A DNA stretch of 64,000 nt from Polyangium sp. 15x6. GTDB lineage: Bacteria > Myxococcota_A > Polyangia > Polyangiales > Polyangiaceae. The notes under the pieces are model-generated. The model did no database searches and was not told the DNA's origin. It saw only the letters and a list, made by a program, of their open reading frames with translations. The position numbers were made by a program, and so were the translations under genes. This document shows positions 10,107 to 18,243 of the stretch, piece by piece (position 1 is the stretch's first letter; every line of letters starts with the position of its first letter). Location of the stretch: assembly GCF_029960785.1 (NCBI RefSeq), contig NZ_JASBQE010000021.1:1-64000 (forward strand), written 5' to 3'.

Positions 10107-10407
10107 ACACGTGTCAGGTGGTGGTGCTGTGCCGGCGAGGGGTCTGACACGTGTGTCGATCGCGAGAGCCGTTCGGGTCGGGCGGATGACACGTGTGGCA
10201 GCGAGCGGATCCGTGCTCGTCGCTGCATGGGCACACGTGGCAGGCCGTCCCGGCGCTCGGAAAGGGCGGGGGACACACGTGGAGAGGTCCCGCGCGGGTG
10301 TGGCTCGGCGAGGTGACACGTGTGGAACATGGCGATCCCGGTCCGCAAGAGCGGGTGACACGCAGGACAGGTGCGCGGGGAGGCCAGGGAGACCGAGTGA
10401 CCGGTCG
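10107..10407. repeat. Array of CACGTG-centred palindromes with ~42-bp period
   Basis: CACGTG cores begin at 10108, 10148, 10190, 10234, 10276 and 10317. A degenerate CACGCA at 10359 and a TGACCGGTC-like unit at 10398 continue the series. Steps are 40, 42, 44, 42, 41 and 42 bp, about four helical turns. The fullest sites read TGACACGTGTGG. The sequences between cores are largely unrelated, although some hold their own short palindromes such as CCCGCGCGGG. The array lies between the 3' ends of two convergent genes and between repeat copies B and C. The ~12-bp repeats are too short for a CRISPR array. Candidate binding-site array; function unknown. Confidence 0.7.
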
Positions 10408-10455
10408 GTCTCATGGCAAAGGCGCAGCGCTAGCCTTTCAACCGAGAAGTCCCGT

Positions 10456-10559
10456 TGGAAGAACTGCGCTCCGCGCAGTTCTTCCACCCTCGGTCCAGGC
10501 CGTGCCTGGTCCGGGTCGAGGGGCGGACAGCCCCCGCGGGGCCCGGGGCAGAGCCCCGG
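10456..10559 (+). repeat. Four-hairpin 3' element, copy C
   Basis: Hairpin 1 has a perfect 14-bp stem, TGGAAGAACTGCGC/GCGCAGTTCTTCCA, with loop TCC (10456-10486). Hairpin 2 is CCAGGC/GCCTGG (10495-10509), hairpin 3 GGGGC/GCCCC around GGACA (10520-10534), hairpin 4 CCGGGGC/GCCCCGG around AGA (10543-10559). It ends 29 bp from the stop of the minus-strand YaiO-like gene, which reads hairpin 4 first. Same subtype as copy A. Confidence 0.9.
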
Positions 10560-10588
10560 CGCGGCGGTCCGGCCCCCCGCGCCCGCAT

Positions 10589-11932
10589 TCACCAGCGCAC
10601 GAGCGCGCCGATCTCGAAGGTGTGCAGCGCGGCGCGCTCGGCGCCGGGAGGCCCACGGAACGTGAGGCTGTAGAGCGGCATCACGCGCAAAAAATCGTAC
10701 GGCCAGAGGTCCGCGCCGACGTGCACGGTATCCGTGACGAGGTCGAGGATCTGGAACGCAGCCGGGAATCGCTCGGCCTCGGCGCCATGCGCATATCCGG
10801 CCCGGAGCGCGAACCACGGCAGAAACGTGCGGCCCGCCGAGAACGAGAATGCATGCACGAGCCGGCTTTCGCTCGCGCCCTGCGGATCCTCGACGCGGAC
10901 GTGCGTGAGCCAGTACGTGGCGTCGAGCCGGAGTTGGTCGCCGATCGTGACGCCGAGCGTGGGGCTCGCCCCGTGCGTGGCGATGCCGCCCGTGTATCGA
11001 CGGTACGTGTACGAAAGACCGCTCGTGAGCCACGGGCGGATCGGCGCCGTGCCGTGCGCGCGGAGGCGGAGCATCGGGACACTCTCGGCCGGCGCGCCGA
11101 ACGCCGCTTCGCCGCCCAGGGAAAAACCATGCCCGAAGAGCCACGTGGCCCGGCCGCCCCAGGTCGCGCCGTAGGCCCAGCCGCCCGATGCGGTCGAGGG
11201 GCGGCCGCCATGCTCGGTCTCGACGCCGAGGATGAGCCTGCGCCACGCCTGCGAGACCTCGACCTCGACCTGCCCGAGCGTCGGCATGGGCGCGGGAAAA
11301 ACGAGGACCCGTGTGGTGACCCGCGCATACCCCGTGGACAGACGCCGCGCGAGCGCGCGGAGTTCGGTGTTCCCCCCGGACGCGGCATACGCTCGCTCCG
11401 CGAGCCCGTGCGCCGTCGTGAGGTCGCCCCGCGCGTATTCGAGCCGCGCTCGGCAAGCGAGCAGGGTAGGGGAGTCCTTGCGTTTCGCCGCGTCGAGGAC
11501 TGCCTCGGCCTCGTCCCAGAGGCCTTGCCAGGTGAGCACGTCGAAGAGGGCGGCGCGGACGTCGTCGTCGTCGGGGTGGCGCGAGAGGACGTCACGATAA
11601 GCGGCCGCCGCGCGCGCGTGATGCCCGTCCCACGCGTCGAGCCGCGCGAGCCCGGTTCGCGCCTCGTCGTCCTGCGGATCCCGCGCGAGGAGCACCTCGT
11701 AGCGTCGCCGCGCCGCGGGCCTATCCCCGCCCCACGCCGCGCGCCTTGCCTCGTCGAGCAGCGCGTCGCGATCGTCGCCGAACACCTCGCCGCCGTGGCG
11801 CGGAGGCGCTGCCGTGCAGGACGCAAGCACGAGCAGGAGGGTCGCCCAGAGAGGGCCCGCGAGCGCGCGGCGGCCCAGGCACAAAGCCCGTGCACGGTGG
11901 CTGCGCACGGACCGAGCCTCGCACATCCACAT
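10589..11932 (-). CDS. YaiO-like lipoprotein: TPR domain plus outer-membrane beta-barrel
   Basis: 447 residues. A long basic N-terminus leads to a hydrophobic segment ending in LASC, a lipobox with Cys near residue 39. Residues about 50-190 are TPR-like helical repeats (ARDPQDDEARTGLARLDAW, LSRHPDDDDVRAALFDVL). Residues about 205-447 are alternating beta-strands ending in an aromatic-rich LVRW, typical of an outer-membrane barrel. The TPR-plus-barrel order is that of the YaiO family, linked to export of polysaccharide made by GT2 synthases. The start is uncertain; an in-frame GTG eight codons in is possible. The family call is from pattern recognition. Confidence 0.65.
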   Translation of the reverse strand: MWMCEARSVRSHRARALCLGRRALAGPLWATLLLVLASCTAAPPRHGGEVFGDDRDALLDEARRAAWGGDRPAARRRYEVLLARDPQDDEARTGLARLDAWDGHHARAAAAYRDVLSRHPDDDDVRAALFDVLTWQGLWDEAEAVLDAAKRKDSPTLLACRARLEYARGDLTTAHGLAERAYAASGGNTELRALARRLSTGYARVTTRVLVFPAPMPTLGQVEVEVSQAWRRLILGVETEHGGRPSTASGGWAYGATWGGRATWLFGHGFSLGGEAAFGAPAESVPMLRLRAHGTAPIRPWLTSGLSYTYRRYTGGIATHGASPTLGVTIGDQLRLDATYWLTHVRVEDPQGASESRLVHAFSFSAGRTFLPWFALRAGYAHGAEAERFPAAFQILDLVTDTVHVGADLWPYDFLRVMPLYSLTFRGPPGAERAALHTFEIGALVRW

Positions 11933-11977
11933 GCGACGCGCACGCCGCGGTCGTGCGCCTGCCGCGCGGGATCACGC

Positions 11978-11989
11978 GCACACGTGTCC
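11978..11989. promoter_or_regulatory. Single ACACGTGTCC site upstream of the YaiO-like gene
   Basis: GCACACGTGTCC lies about 45 bp upstream of the assigned start of the minus-strand gene. Its core is the same palindrome as the array downstream of that gene (10107-10407). Placement suggests an operator bound by the same factor; this is inference from one site. Confidence 0.3.
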
Positions 11990-12030
11990 AGGACGCGAAC
12001 GACGCGCGAGACGGTATCACCCGCTCCCTT

Positions 12031-12133
12031 TGCATCGACCGCATCGCGGTCGATGCACCAAAGGTCCAGGGCTGCGCCCTGGTTCGGGTCCAGGGGCGAA
12101 GAGCCCCTGGTCGGGTCCGGGGTGAAACCCCGG
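12031..12133 (+). repeat. Four-hairpin 3' element, copy D
   Basis: Hairpin 1 is TGCATCGACCGC/GCGGTCGATGCA around ATC (12031-12057), unrelated in sequence to that of copies A-C yet perfectly paired. Hairpin 2 is CCAGGGC/GCCCTGG around TGC (12066-12082), hairpin 3 CCAGGGGC/GCCCCTGG around GAAGA (12090-12110), hairpin 4 CCGGGGT/ACCCCGG around GAA (12117-12133). It is 11 bp from the stop of the minus-strand TPR-PEGA gene. Confidence 0.9.
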
Positions 12134-12144
12134 CGAGACGCTGC

Positions 12145-13599
12145 TCAGTGGAAGCGATAACCCACGCCGATCGGCAGCGCGATGGCATACCCATCCCACG
12201 TCTTGAGGAACGTGGGCCACGCGCTCGCGACGAGCGATCCCGTGGTGATGCTCTTGCCCTTGCCGAACTCGGCGAGCGTGTACGAGACCTCGACCGCTGC
12301 GCCGAACGAGAAGCCGAAGCCGGTCTCGTTCTCCTCGGGGATCGTGCGGCTCAGCAGCAGCTCGACCTCGTCCCCTCCGTTGAGCTCGGCCCACTCGCTC
12401 GGCACCTCGCCGCGCGCTCCGTTGATGGTCGCGTTCTGCCCGCCGAACCCGACGGCGAGCGTGCCGCCGATCCAGAGCCGATCGTTCACGCGCACGGAGA
12501 GCGCTGGGCCGACGAGCAGCGAGTAGCCGCCCGTGACGAGGTAGCTGCCGAAGAAACGACCGCCGACGTGCAGCTTCTCGCTCAGCGCGTACCCGACGAA
12601 CACCTGGCCGCCGACGGGCACGCCGATGGCCGGATCGACCGTGGCGTAACAAGCGCTCGCGTCGCAGGCCTTGTACTCGGCCGCCTCGCCGCCGAGGGGG
12701 TAGGTGATGCGATACTCGTACGTCAGGGCCGAGAGCGCGTCCACGCTGCCGCCGCCGAGGAAGAGCTGACCGCCGCCGAACGCGCCCACGTCGACGACGA
12801 GGCGTTTGGCCCGGTGGATCGGCCCCTTGCCGTCGTCGGGCTCCTCGGGTTTGTCCTTCGGCTTCGTATCAACCGCGGCGCCGCCGCCCGTGGTCGTGTC
12901 TGTCTTGGTCGTCCCGCCCGCTTGCGCCGTCGCCCCGCTCTCCCCGCCGGCGGGTTTGTCCGAGCTGGACGCTGCGTTCGCGTCCTCGGCGAGGGCCGGC
13001 ACGACGACGGTCTTGCGCTCGGCCTGCTTGAGGCTGAGCGTGGTCTCCCAGGGTTTGCGGCCGGGCGCGGTGGCCACGATCTTGTGCTCGCCGGGATCCA
13101 CGGGACGACCCTTGCCGAGCGCGCCGAGATCGATCTTCTGCCCGTCGATCGCGATCTCGATGCCGGGCGTGTTCGCCGCGACGGTGACGGTCACGCGCGG
13201 CAGCTTCGGCTCGAGCGCCTTGCTGTTCGCCCGCGCGCGCGTCTCGATGTCGGCGCGCGCGGCCTTGCGGGCTTCCGCCTCGGCATCGAGCATCTCGCCC
13301 CACGCGGTCGCGAGCTTGCCTTGCTTCTCGTGGCAGAGCGCGAGCTCGAGCAGCGTCGCGGGGCTCGGGGAGAGCTTGTACGCCTCGGCGATCTTGGGGC
13401 ACGCCTCGTCGTACTTCTTGTCCGAGACGAGCTGTTTGCCCTCTTTGAGCAGCGCCTCGGCGTCGGCCGCGTGGGCGATCGCGAGGGGCGCGAGGCTCGC
13501 CGTGGCCAGGGCCGAAAGGAAGAGGCAGAGGCGCGCGCGCCGCGAAGCGCCGCGGCCGTCGTGGGGGGGCACGTGGTTCGGCTTGTCTGTCTGGGTCAT
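12145..13599 (-). CDS. TPR-PEGA outer-membrane protein
   Basis: 484 residues with an Ala-rich signal peptide (cleavage probably after AIAHA). TPR-like repeats at about 45-115 (LLKEGKQLVSDKKYDEACPKIAEAYKLSP) are followed by a PEGA-type surface domain (IAIDGQKIDLGALGKGRPVDPGEHKI...APG), a low-complexity Thr/Gly/Lys linker and a C-terminal half of beta-strands ending in VGYRFH, as in small outer-membrane barrels. This architecture is common in Polyangiales; no specific ligand is known. I preferred the ATG at 13599 over a TTG four codons upstream. It lies 161 bp beyond a Ser/Thr kinase gene on the same strand. Confidence 0.75.
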   Translation of the reverse strand: MTQTDKPNHVPPHDGRGASRRARLCLFLSALATASLAPLAIAHAADAEALLKEGKQLVSDKKYDEACPKIAEAYKLSPSPATLLELALCHEKQGKLATAWGEMLDAEAEARKAARADIETRARANSKALEPKLPRVTVTVAANTPGIEIAIDGQKIDLGALGKGRPVDPGEHKIVATAPGRKPWETTLSLKQAERKTVVVPALAEDANAASSSDKPAGGESGATAQAGGTTKTDTTTGGGAAVDTKPKDKPEEPDDGKGPIHRAKRLVVDVGAFGGGQLFLGGGSVDALSALTYEYRITYPLGGEAAEYKACDASACYATVDPAIGVPVGGQVFVGYALSEKLHVGGRFFGSYLVTGGYSLLVGPALSVRVNDRLWIGGTLAVGFGGQNATINGARGEVPSEWAELNGGDEVELLLSRTIPEENETGFGFSFGAAVEVSYTLAEFGKGKSITTGSLVASAWPTFLKTWDGYAIALPIGVGYRFH

Positions 13600-13772
13600 C
13601 GCGTGGTCCAAGGCGGGGGCCCGGAAAAGGAAAGCTACGAGTGTGGGAGGCTGGAAATCAATTTTTTCCTTCGTCCGTGACGCAGTCGCCGGGGCCCCGG
13701 ACGCGAACGTGCCGCCGGACGCCGGCCCCGGCGCCCGTCAGCTTCCTCATGTTCGCGGGAGATGGCCCCGTC

Positions 13773-14981
13773 TCAGCGGGAAATGAGGCCTCGCCACCAG
13801 GCGGTCGGCGCGCGGCCCTTGTCCTGCGTGCTGTTGTCCGGATCGGGACCCTCGAGCTCGTCGCTGAGGCCGGAGAATGTCTCGTCGAGATCCCCCGAAT
13901 CGAGGGAGGAGGGGGAGACGGAGGGGTTCGCGCCCGTGAGCTTGAAAAGATCGGGCTGCAGGCTATTCGGCGCGCCCGCGTTGTCCTGCTGCGTGAGCGA
14001 TTTGAACTCGAGCAGCATGAGGTCGAGCATTTCGCCGATCATCGCGAGCCCGTCCTTCCGGACAGCCGGCGCGCCCGCGGCGCCGAGGACGAGCTCGGCG
14101 ACCTCGTACTCGCTGACGGGCCGGCCGAAGCGATAGAGGAAACGCGTGAGATCGCGGCCGAAATCACGCGCCGTCTGGTAGCGGACGTCGCGATCGCGCG
14201 CGAGCGCGGTGCGGATGATCTCCTCGAGCTCCGGGGGGACGTCGGGGTTGATGGGCTTGAGCGACGGGATGTGCGAGTCGCGCACGAGCTTGACGGTGCC
14301 GAGGTCGGTCTCGCCGAGGAAGAGGCGGCGGCCGGCGAGCATCTCCCAGAGAATGATGCCGGCGGCGAAGACATCGACGCGTTTGTCCACGCCGAGCTCC
14401 ATGACCGTCTCGGGCGCGAGGTAGCCGAATTTGCCCTTGATCATGCCGGCGTCGCTGTTCGCGAGCTGGCTCGACGCCTTGGCGAGGCCGAAGTCCACGA
14501 TCTTGCACTCGCCGTGGCGCGTGATGAGCACGTTCGCCGGCGTGACGTCGCGGTGGACGATGTTGAGGTGCTCGCCCTCGGGCGTGTGGAGATCATGGGC
14601 GTAAGCGAGGCCCTGGCAGATCTTCGTGGCGATGAAGCACGCGCTCTCGACCGGCATCGGCCTGCCGACCTTCTTCTGGTGCTCGATGACCTGCTTCAAG
14701 TCGGCGCCGTCGACGTACTCCATGACGATGAAGTACGTGCTGTCACCGACGCCGATGTCGAAGACGCTCACGACGTTGGAATGCGCGAGGCGGCCGGAGA
14801 GGCGGGCCTCGTCGAGGAACATGTCGATGAACTGCTCGTTCTTGCTGAGGTGCGGGAGGACGCGCTTGATAGCGACCTGCTTGCGGAAGCCCTCGATTCC
14901 TGCGCTCTCCGCAACGAACACCTCGGCCATACCGCCCGAGGCGAGCCGCTTGATGACCCGGTAACGCTGGTTCTCCGACAT
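13773..14981 (-). CDS. Ser/Thr protein kinase (Hanks type), soluble
   Basis: A 402-residue kinase domain (about 8-275) with a low-complexity acidic C-terminus and no TM helix. Visible motifs are the glycine loop ASGGMAEVF, VAIK with the ATP-binding Lys, and HRDVTPANVL with the catalytic Asp. That loop has Thr where canonical kinases have Lys. KIVDFGLAK (DFG) and GYLAPE (the APE motif) follow. The Lys-to-Thr or Ser change in the catalytic loop recurs in myxobacterial kinases, so activity should not be excluded. The ATG is preceded by GAGGA. It is the last gene of a closely spaced run of SIR2, ATPase and two kinases. Confidence 0.9.
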   Translation of the reverse strand: MSENQRYRVIKRLASGGMAEVFVAESAGIEGFRKQVAIKRVLPHLSKNEQFIDMFLDEARLSGRLAHSNVVSVFDIGVGDSTYFIVMEYVDGADLKQVIEHQKKVGRPMPVESACFIATKICQGLAYAHDLHTPEGEHLNIVHRDVTPANVLITRHGECKIVDFGLAKASSQLANSDAGMIKGKFGYLAPETVMELGVDKRVDVFAAGIILWEMLAGRRLFLGETDLGTVKLVRDSHIPSLKPINPDVPPELEEIIRTALARDRDVRYQTARDFGRDLTRFLYRFGRPVSEYEVAELVLGAAGAPAVRKDGLAMIGEMLDLMLLEFKSLTQQDNAGAPNSLQPDLFKLTGANPSVSPSSLDSGDLDETFSGLSDELEGPDPDNSTQDKGRAPTAWWRGLISR

Positions 14982-15059
14982 CGATGGTTCCTCGTACCCC
15001 CGCGCCTCCCAGAGTGTACCCGCTCGTCACGAGGATGTGATGTTTTTGTCCCTCGAAGC

Positions 15060-17198
15060 TCAGGGCACGACGTCCACCGCGAGGACGTAGGCCTCGAGCC
15101 CACCAGGCTGCACCCGCGGCGCCTCGGTGATCCAAGGGTCTCGCACGAGCCTCAGGCGCACGCAGCGCAGCGTGCCCTCTTCGTACGCGATCGCGGGGCC
15201 CGTCCAGGGAGAGCGCGAATCTTCCTGCGAGAACGCACCGTCGCCCGCGGTGTGCACGCGGACCCTCGTCTCGAGCTCCCGGCCTCGCATCGTCGTGACC
15301 TCCAGCACCGACCCCGCGTCCCGCACGACGTCGCGCGCCGTCCAGCGGATCGCCTTGCCATTCGCGCCCGCGCCCACGCAGTACGTGTCCTGATCCTCGA
15401 TCCAACCGAGCGCGCCCGTCCGTGTCTCGCCGGGCTCGATCGGCGTGGCCGAGGGGAGCTCGTCGTTCGGCTCGATCTCGTGCGTGGAGCCCTCCTCGGC
15501 GAGCGCGACCGTGATGGCGTAGGTATCGGAGACGTTCTCGTGCACGAACGGGATCCTTCGATCGCCGCGCGGATCCAGGTCCTGCAGCACGGAGGCGTAG
15601 TACCGGCCGGGCTCGATGCTGAGCCGCGGGATCGAGAGATTCCGGCCGGATCGACCCACGCAATACTGCGCGATCGGCGCCTGGAACCCTTGCCGGTAGA
15701 GCAGCGTGCAGGTCTCCATGTTCGGGAGCGCCGTCACCACGAAGCGCGCGATCCGCGGCGCATCCGCCGCGCCCTTCGGGATCTCGAACGAATAGAAATC
15801 ACGATCGCTGTGCTGCGCGTCGATGCGCTTGCCGACGAGCCCCGACACCGACTCGCCGAGCGGCAATGGCGTCGCGTTCGCCGCGGTGTCGTTCGGCTCG
15901 ATCTCCGCGCCTGCGAAGCTCGGTGTCCAGCGTCGCCACATCACGAAGAGCCCCGCGCCCGCGCCGAGGACGAGCACGAGGATCGAGGCAAACCAGGCGA
16001 GGTGCCGGCGGCTGCGCAGCTTGCGCTCGTAGGCCTCGACCTCGTCGCGACTCGCGATCTCGCCGGGGCTCTGGGCCGTCCCCGCCAGCGCCGCGCGCGT
16101 GAGGTTTCGGAGGACGCTCGCGTCGAGCAGCGCCTCGACGTCCTCCGTCCCGAGCTTGCGTAGCTCCGCCGCGATCGCCGCCTGCAGCTCGCCCGCGCTT
16201 TGCCATCGCGCCGCCGGCTCCTTTTCGAGCGCGCGCAGCACGACGGCGTCGACCCCGGGCGGGATGCCGCGCGACGGCGCGCGGATCGACGGCGCGATCG
16301 CCTGCTCCGTGACGTGTTTGACCAGGATGCTCGCCGAGGTCTTCGCGTGGAACGGGTAATGGCCGGTGAGCGCGTGGTAGAGCAGCACGCCGACGGCGTA
16401 GAGATCGGCGCGGTGATCGACGGGATCGCCGCGGATGAGCTCGGGCGCGAGGAAGTACGGCGTGCCGATGAGCTGATCGCGGCGCGTCACCTCGCCGCCC
16501 GCGCTCGCGTCGGCCTCTTCACGCAGCTTCGCGATGCCGAAGTCGAGCACCTTGGCGATGTCGGTGCCGCTCTCCGTGGTCGTGATCATCACGTTCTGCG
16601 GCTTGACGTCGCGGTGCACGATGCCCTTGCCGTGCGCCTCGCCGAGCGAGCTCAGGATCTGGAGGACGATCTTGCCGAGCCGCGCGAACGGCATCGGGCC
16701 GGCGTCGGCGAGCATCGCGGCGAGATCGCGGCCCGTCACGAGCTCCATCACGATGTACGTGAGGCCCGCGTCCACGCCGTAATCGAAGACGTGCACGGTG
16801 CTCGGGCTCGACAGGCGCGAGACGGTGAGCGCCTCGCGCTTGAAGCGGCGCACGACCTCCGGGCTCATGCTGAGCTCGCCCGCGAGCAGCTTCATCGCGA
16901 GGAGTTTTCCCAGGTGGACGTGCTCGACCTTGTAGACGACGCCCATGCCGCCGCGGCCGATCGGCGTGAGGATGCGATAACGGCCCGCGACGACGAGGCC
17001 GATGAGCGGATCGGCGCGGTGCGTGATCGCCTCGTCGTCCAGGTCGAGTGAGAGCGCGAGGGCCGCGATGCGCGACGTCGGCTGCGGGGTCTCCGCGGAC
17101 GTGGACGTGTCGACCTCCGGGGCGGGCGCCATGACCAGCGCCGTCGTTTCGGCATCGCTCGGAGCCGTGTCGCCTGGAACGTCCTCGCCGATCGACAT
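15060..17198 (-). CDS. Transmembrane Ser/Thr protein kinase with extracytoplasmic EPND domains
   Basis: 712 residues: an acidic N-terminal tail (1-65), a full kinase domain (about 70-335) with GRGGMGVVYK, AMKLL, HRDVKPQNVM and DFGIAK, and one TM helix near 390-412 (HLAWFASILVLVLGAGAGLFVMW). An outer region holds two modules each starting EIEPND, like bacterial pre-peptidase C-type sensor or adhesive domains. All catalytic residues are present. It probably senses an envelope signal and phosphorylates cytoplasmic targets. It starts 51 bp after the upstream ATPase gene and 78 bp before the next kinase, implying co-transcription. Confidence 0.92.
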   Translation of the reverse strand: MSIGEDVPGDTAPSDAETTALVMAPAPEVDTSTSAETPQPTSRIAALALSLDLDDEAITHRADPLIGLVVAGRYRILTPIGRGGMGVVYKVEHVHLGKLLAMKLLAGELSMSPEVVRRFKREALTVSRLSSPSTVHVFDYGVDAGLTYIVMELVTGRDLAAMLADAGPMPFARLGKIVLQILSSLGEAHGKGIVHRDVKPQNVMITTTESGTDIAKVLDFGIAKLREEADASAGGEVTRRDQLIGTPYFLAPELIRGDPVDHRADLYAVGVLLYHALTGHYPFHAKTSASILVKHVTEQAIAPSIRAPSRGIPPGVDAVVLRALEKEPAARWQSAGELQAAIAAELRKLGTEDVEALLDASVLRNLTRAALAGTAQSPGEIASRDEVEAYERKLRSRRHLAWFASILVLVLGAGAGLFVMWRRWTPSFAGAEIEPNDTAANATPLPLGESVSGLVGKRIDAQHSDRDFYSFEIPKGAADAPRIARFVVTALPNMETCTLLYRQGFQAPIAQYCVGRSGRNLSIPRLSIEPGRYYASVLQDLDPRGDRRIPFVHENVSDTYAITVALAEEGSTHEIEPNDELPSATPIEPGETRTGALGWIEDQDTYCVGAGANGKAIRWTARDVVRDAGSVLEVTTMRGRELETRVRVHTAGDGAFSQEDSRSPWTGPAIAYEEGTLRCVRLRLVRDPWITEAPRVQPGGLEAYVLAVDVVP

Positions 17199-17249
17199 GG
17201 AATCGCGCCGATTGTGCCCGAGCTGAACTCCCGCGGGAAGCAGACACGC

Positions 17250-18194
17250 TCAGATCCACGCGCCTCGCAGCCGCTCGGCGGCGGCGATCACGTGCGCGGC
17301 GGTGATCGGCTGCCGGAGCGGAGGACGTAGCTTCTCCACGATCTCGCGCGCGAGGACGTTCACGACCCACGGGTGCCCGCCCGAGATCGCGGCGATCTGC
17401 GCCACGGCCTCGTCCCGGAACGGCTGCCCCGTCTCCTCGGTGTGCTCCGCGCAGAGCGCGGCCACCTGCGAGGCCGTGAAATCGGGCAGGCGGAGCGACG
17501 TCGCCGCGGGGCCGAGCAGCTCCACGGCCGAGGCCTGCACCTCGTCCGAGCCCGAGAGCACGACCGACCACGGCGCCGCGCGGGGCCGGGCGTCGTAGGT
17601 CGCCCGGAGCTGCGCGAGCAGGCTCGCTCGCATCTCGCGTGGCAGGAGCTCCACGTCGTCGAGCAAGAGCACGAGCGGCCGCGGGCACGCCCGCGCCCAC
17701 GCCGAGAGCACGACGCCCGCGAACCGCACGTCGTACGAAGGGGGCCAAGGCGGTGGCCGCAGCGGCGCCGGAAGCTGCTCCCCGGCCGCCTGCGCGATGG
17801 CTTCGAGCAGCGCACGCTCGCCCGACGCCTCCGCGCCGCGCCTCGGCCGGCACGACGCCCGCACCACGGCCCACGCGCCGCTCTCCGCGAGCCCCATCGA
17901 GAGCCCCCGCAGCCACGTCGTCCGCCCATGCATCCGCGGCGCGTGCACCACCACGTACGACCCGCGCGCCAGGAGGTCCGGCACCTCCGCGAGCCGCGTG
18001 CTCGCGGCCAGCATGTAATGCAGTTCGTCGTGGCAGGGCCCCACCACGTTGAACCGGCGGCGATGCCGGTGCGTGCCCAGGAACCATGCCCCGGAGGCCT
18101 TGTCGCGCCCCAGGCGCTCGCTGGAATCTCGGCCATGTTCGATGGCTGGCTCACCGAGCCAGCCTTGCCCATGTTGTTCCGTCGTCGTGCTCAC
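17250..18194 (-). CDS. AAA/STAND-like ATPase with degenerate Walker A
   Basis: 314 residues resembling AAA-like ATPases found in signalling and conflict systems. The Walker A region reads APRMHGRTT, so the family pattern PRQxGKTT has Arg in place of Lys. Walker B is intact (LVLLLDDVELL), and a sensor-like SVVLSGSDE and a C-terminal winged-helix-like segment (GHPWVVNVLAREIVEKL) follow. The start is a GTG. It lies 49 bp downstream of the SIR2-like gene and 51 bp upstream of a Ser/Thr kinase on the same strand. Nucleotide binding may be lost or altered. No effector domain is visible in this protein, so any output would come from a partner. Confidence 0.6.
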   Translation of the reverse strand: MSTTTEQHGQGWLGEPAIEHGRDSSERLGRDKASGAWFLGTHRHRRRFNVVGPCHDELHYMLAASTRLAEVPDLLARGSYVVVHAPRMHGRTTWLRGLSMGLAESGAWAVVRASCRPRRGAEASGERALLEAIAQAAGEQLPAPLRPPPWPPSYDVRFAGVVLSAWARACPRPLVLLLDDVELLPREMRASLLAQLRATYDARPRAAPWSVVLSGSDEVQASAVELLGPAATSLRLPDFTASQVAALCAEHTEETGQPFRDEAVAQIAAISGGHPWVVNVLAREIVEKLRPPLRQPITAAHVIAAAERLRGAWI

Positions 18195-18243
18195 GACGAG
18201 GAATGTCCGCAGGCCCCGCGGATTCGAAGTTTTTCTCGACCGG

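Noticed and set aside
10107-10407. CRISPR array
   Set aside because: The repeated unit is only about 10-12 bp and palindromic with degenerate copies; no cas genes are present. It is better described as a phased binding-site array.
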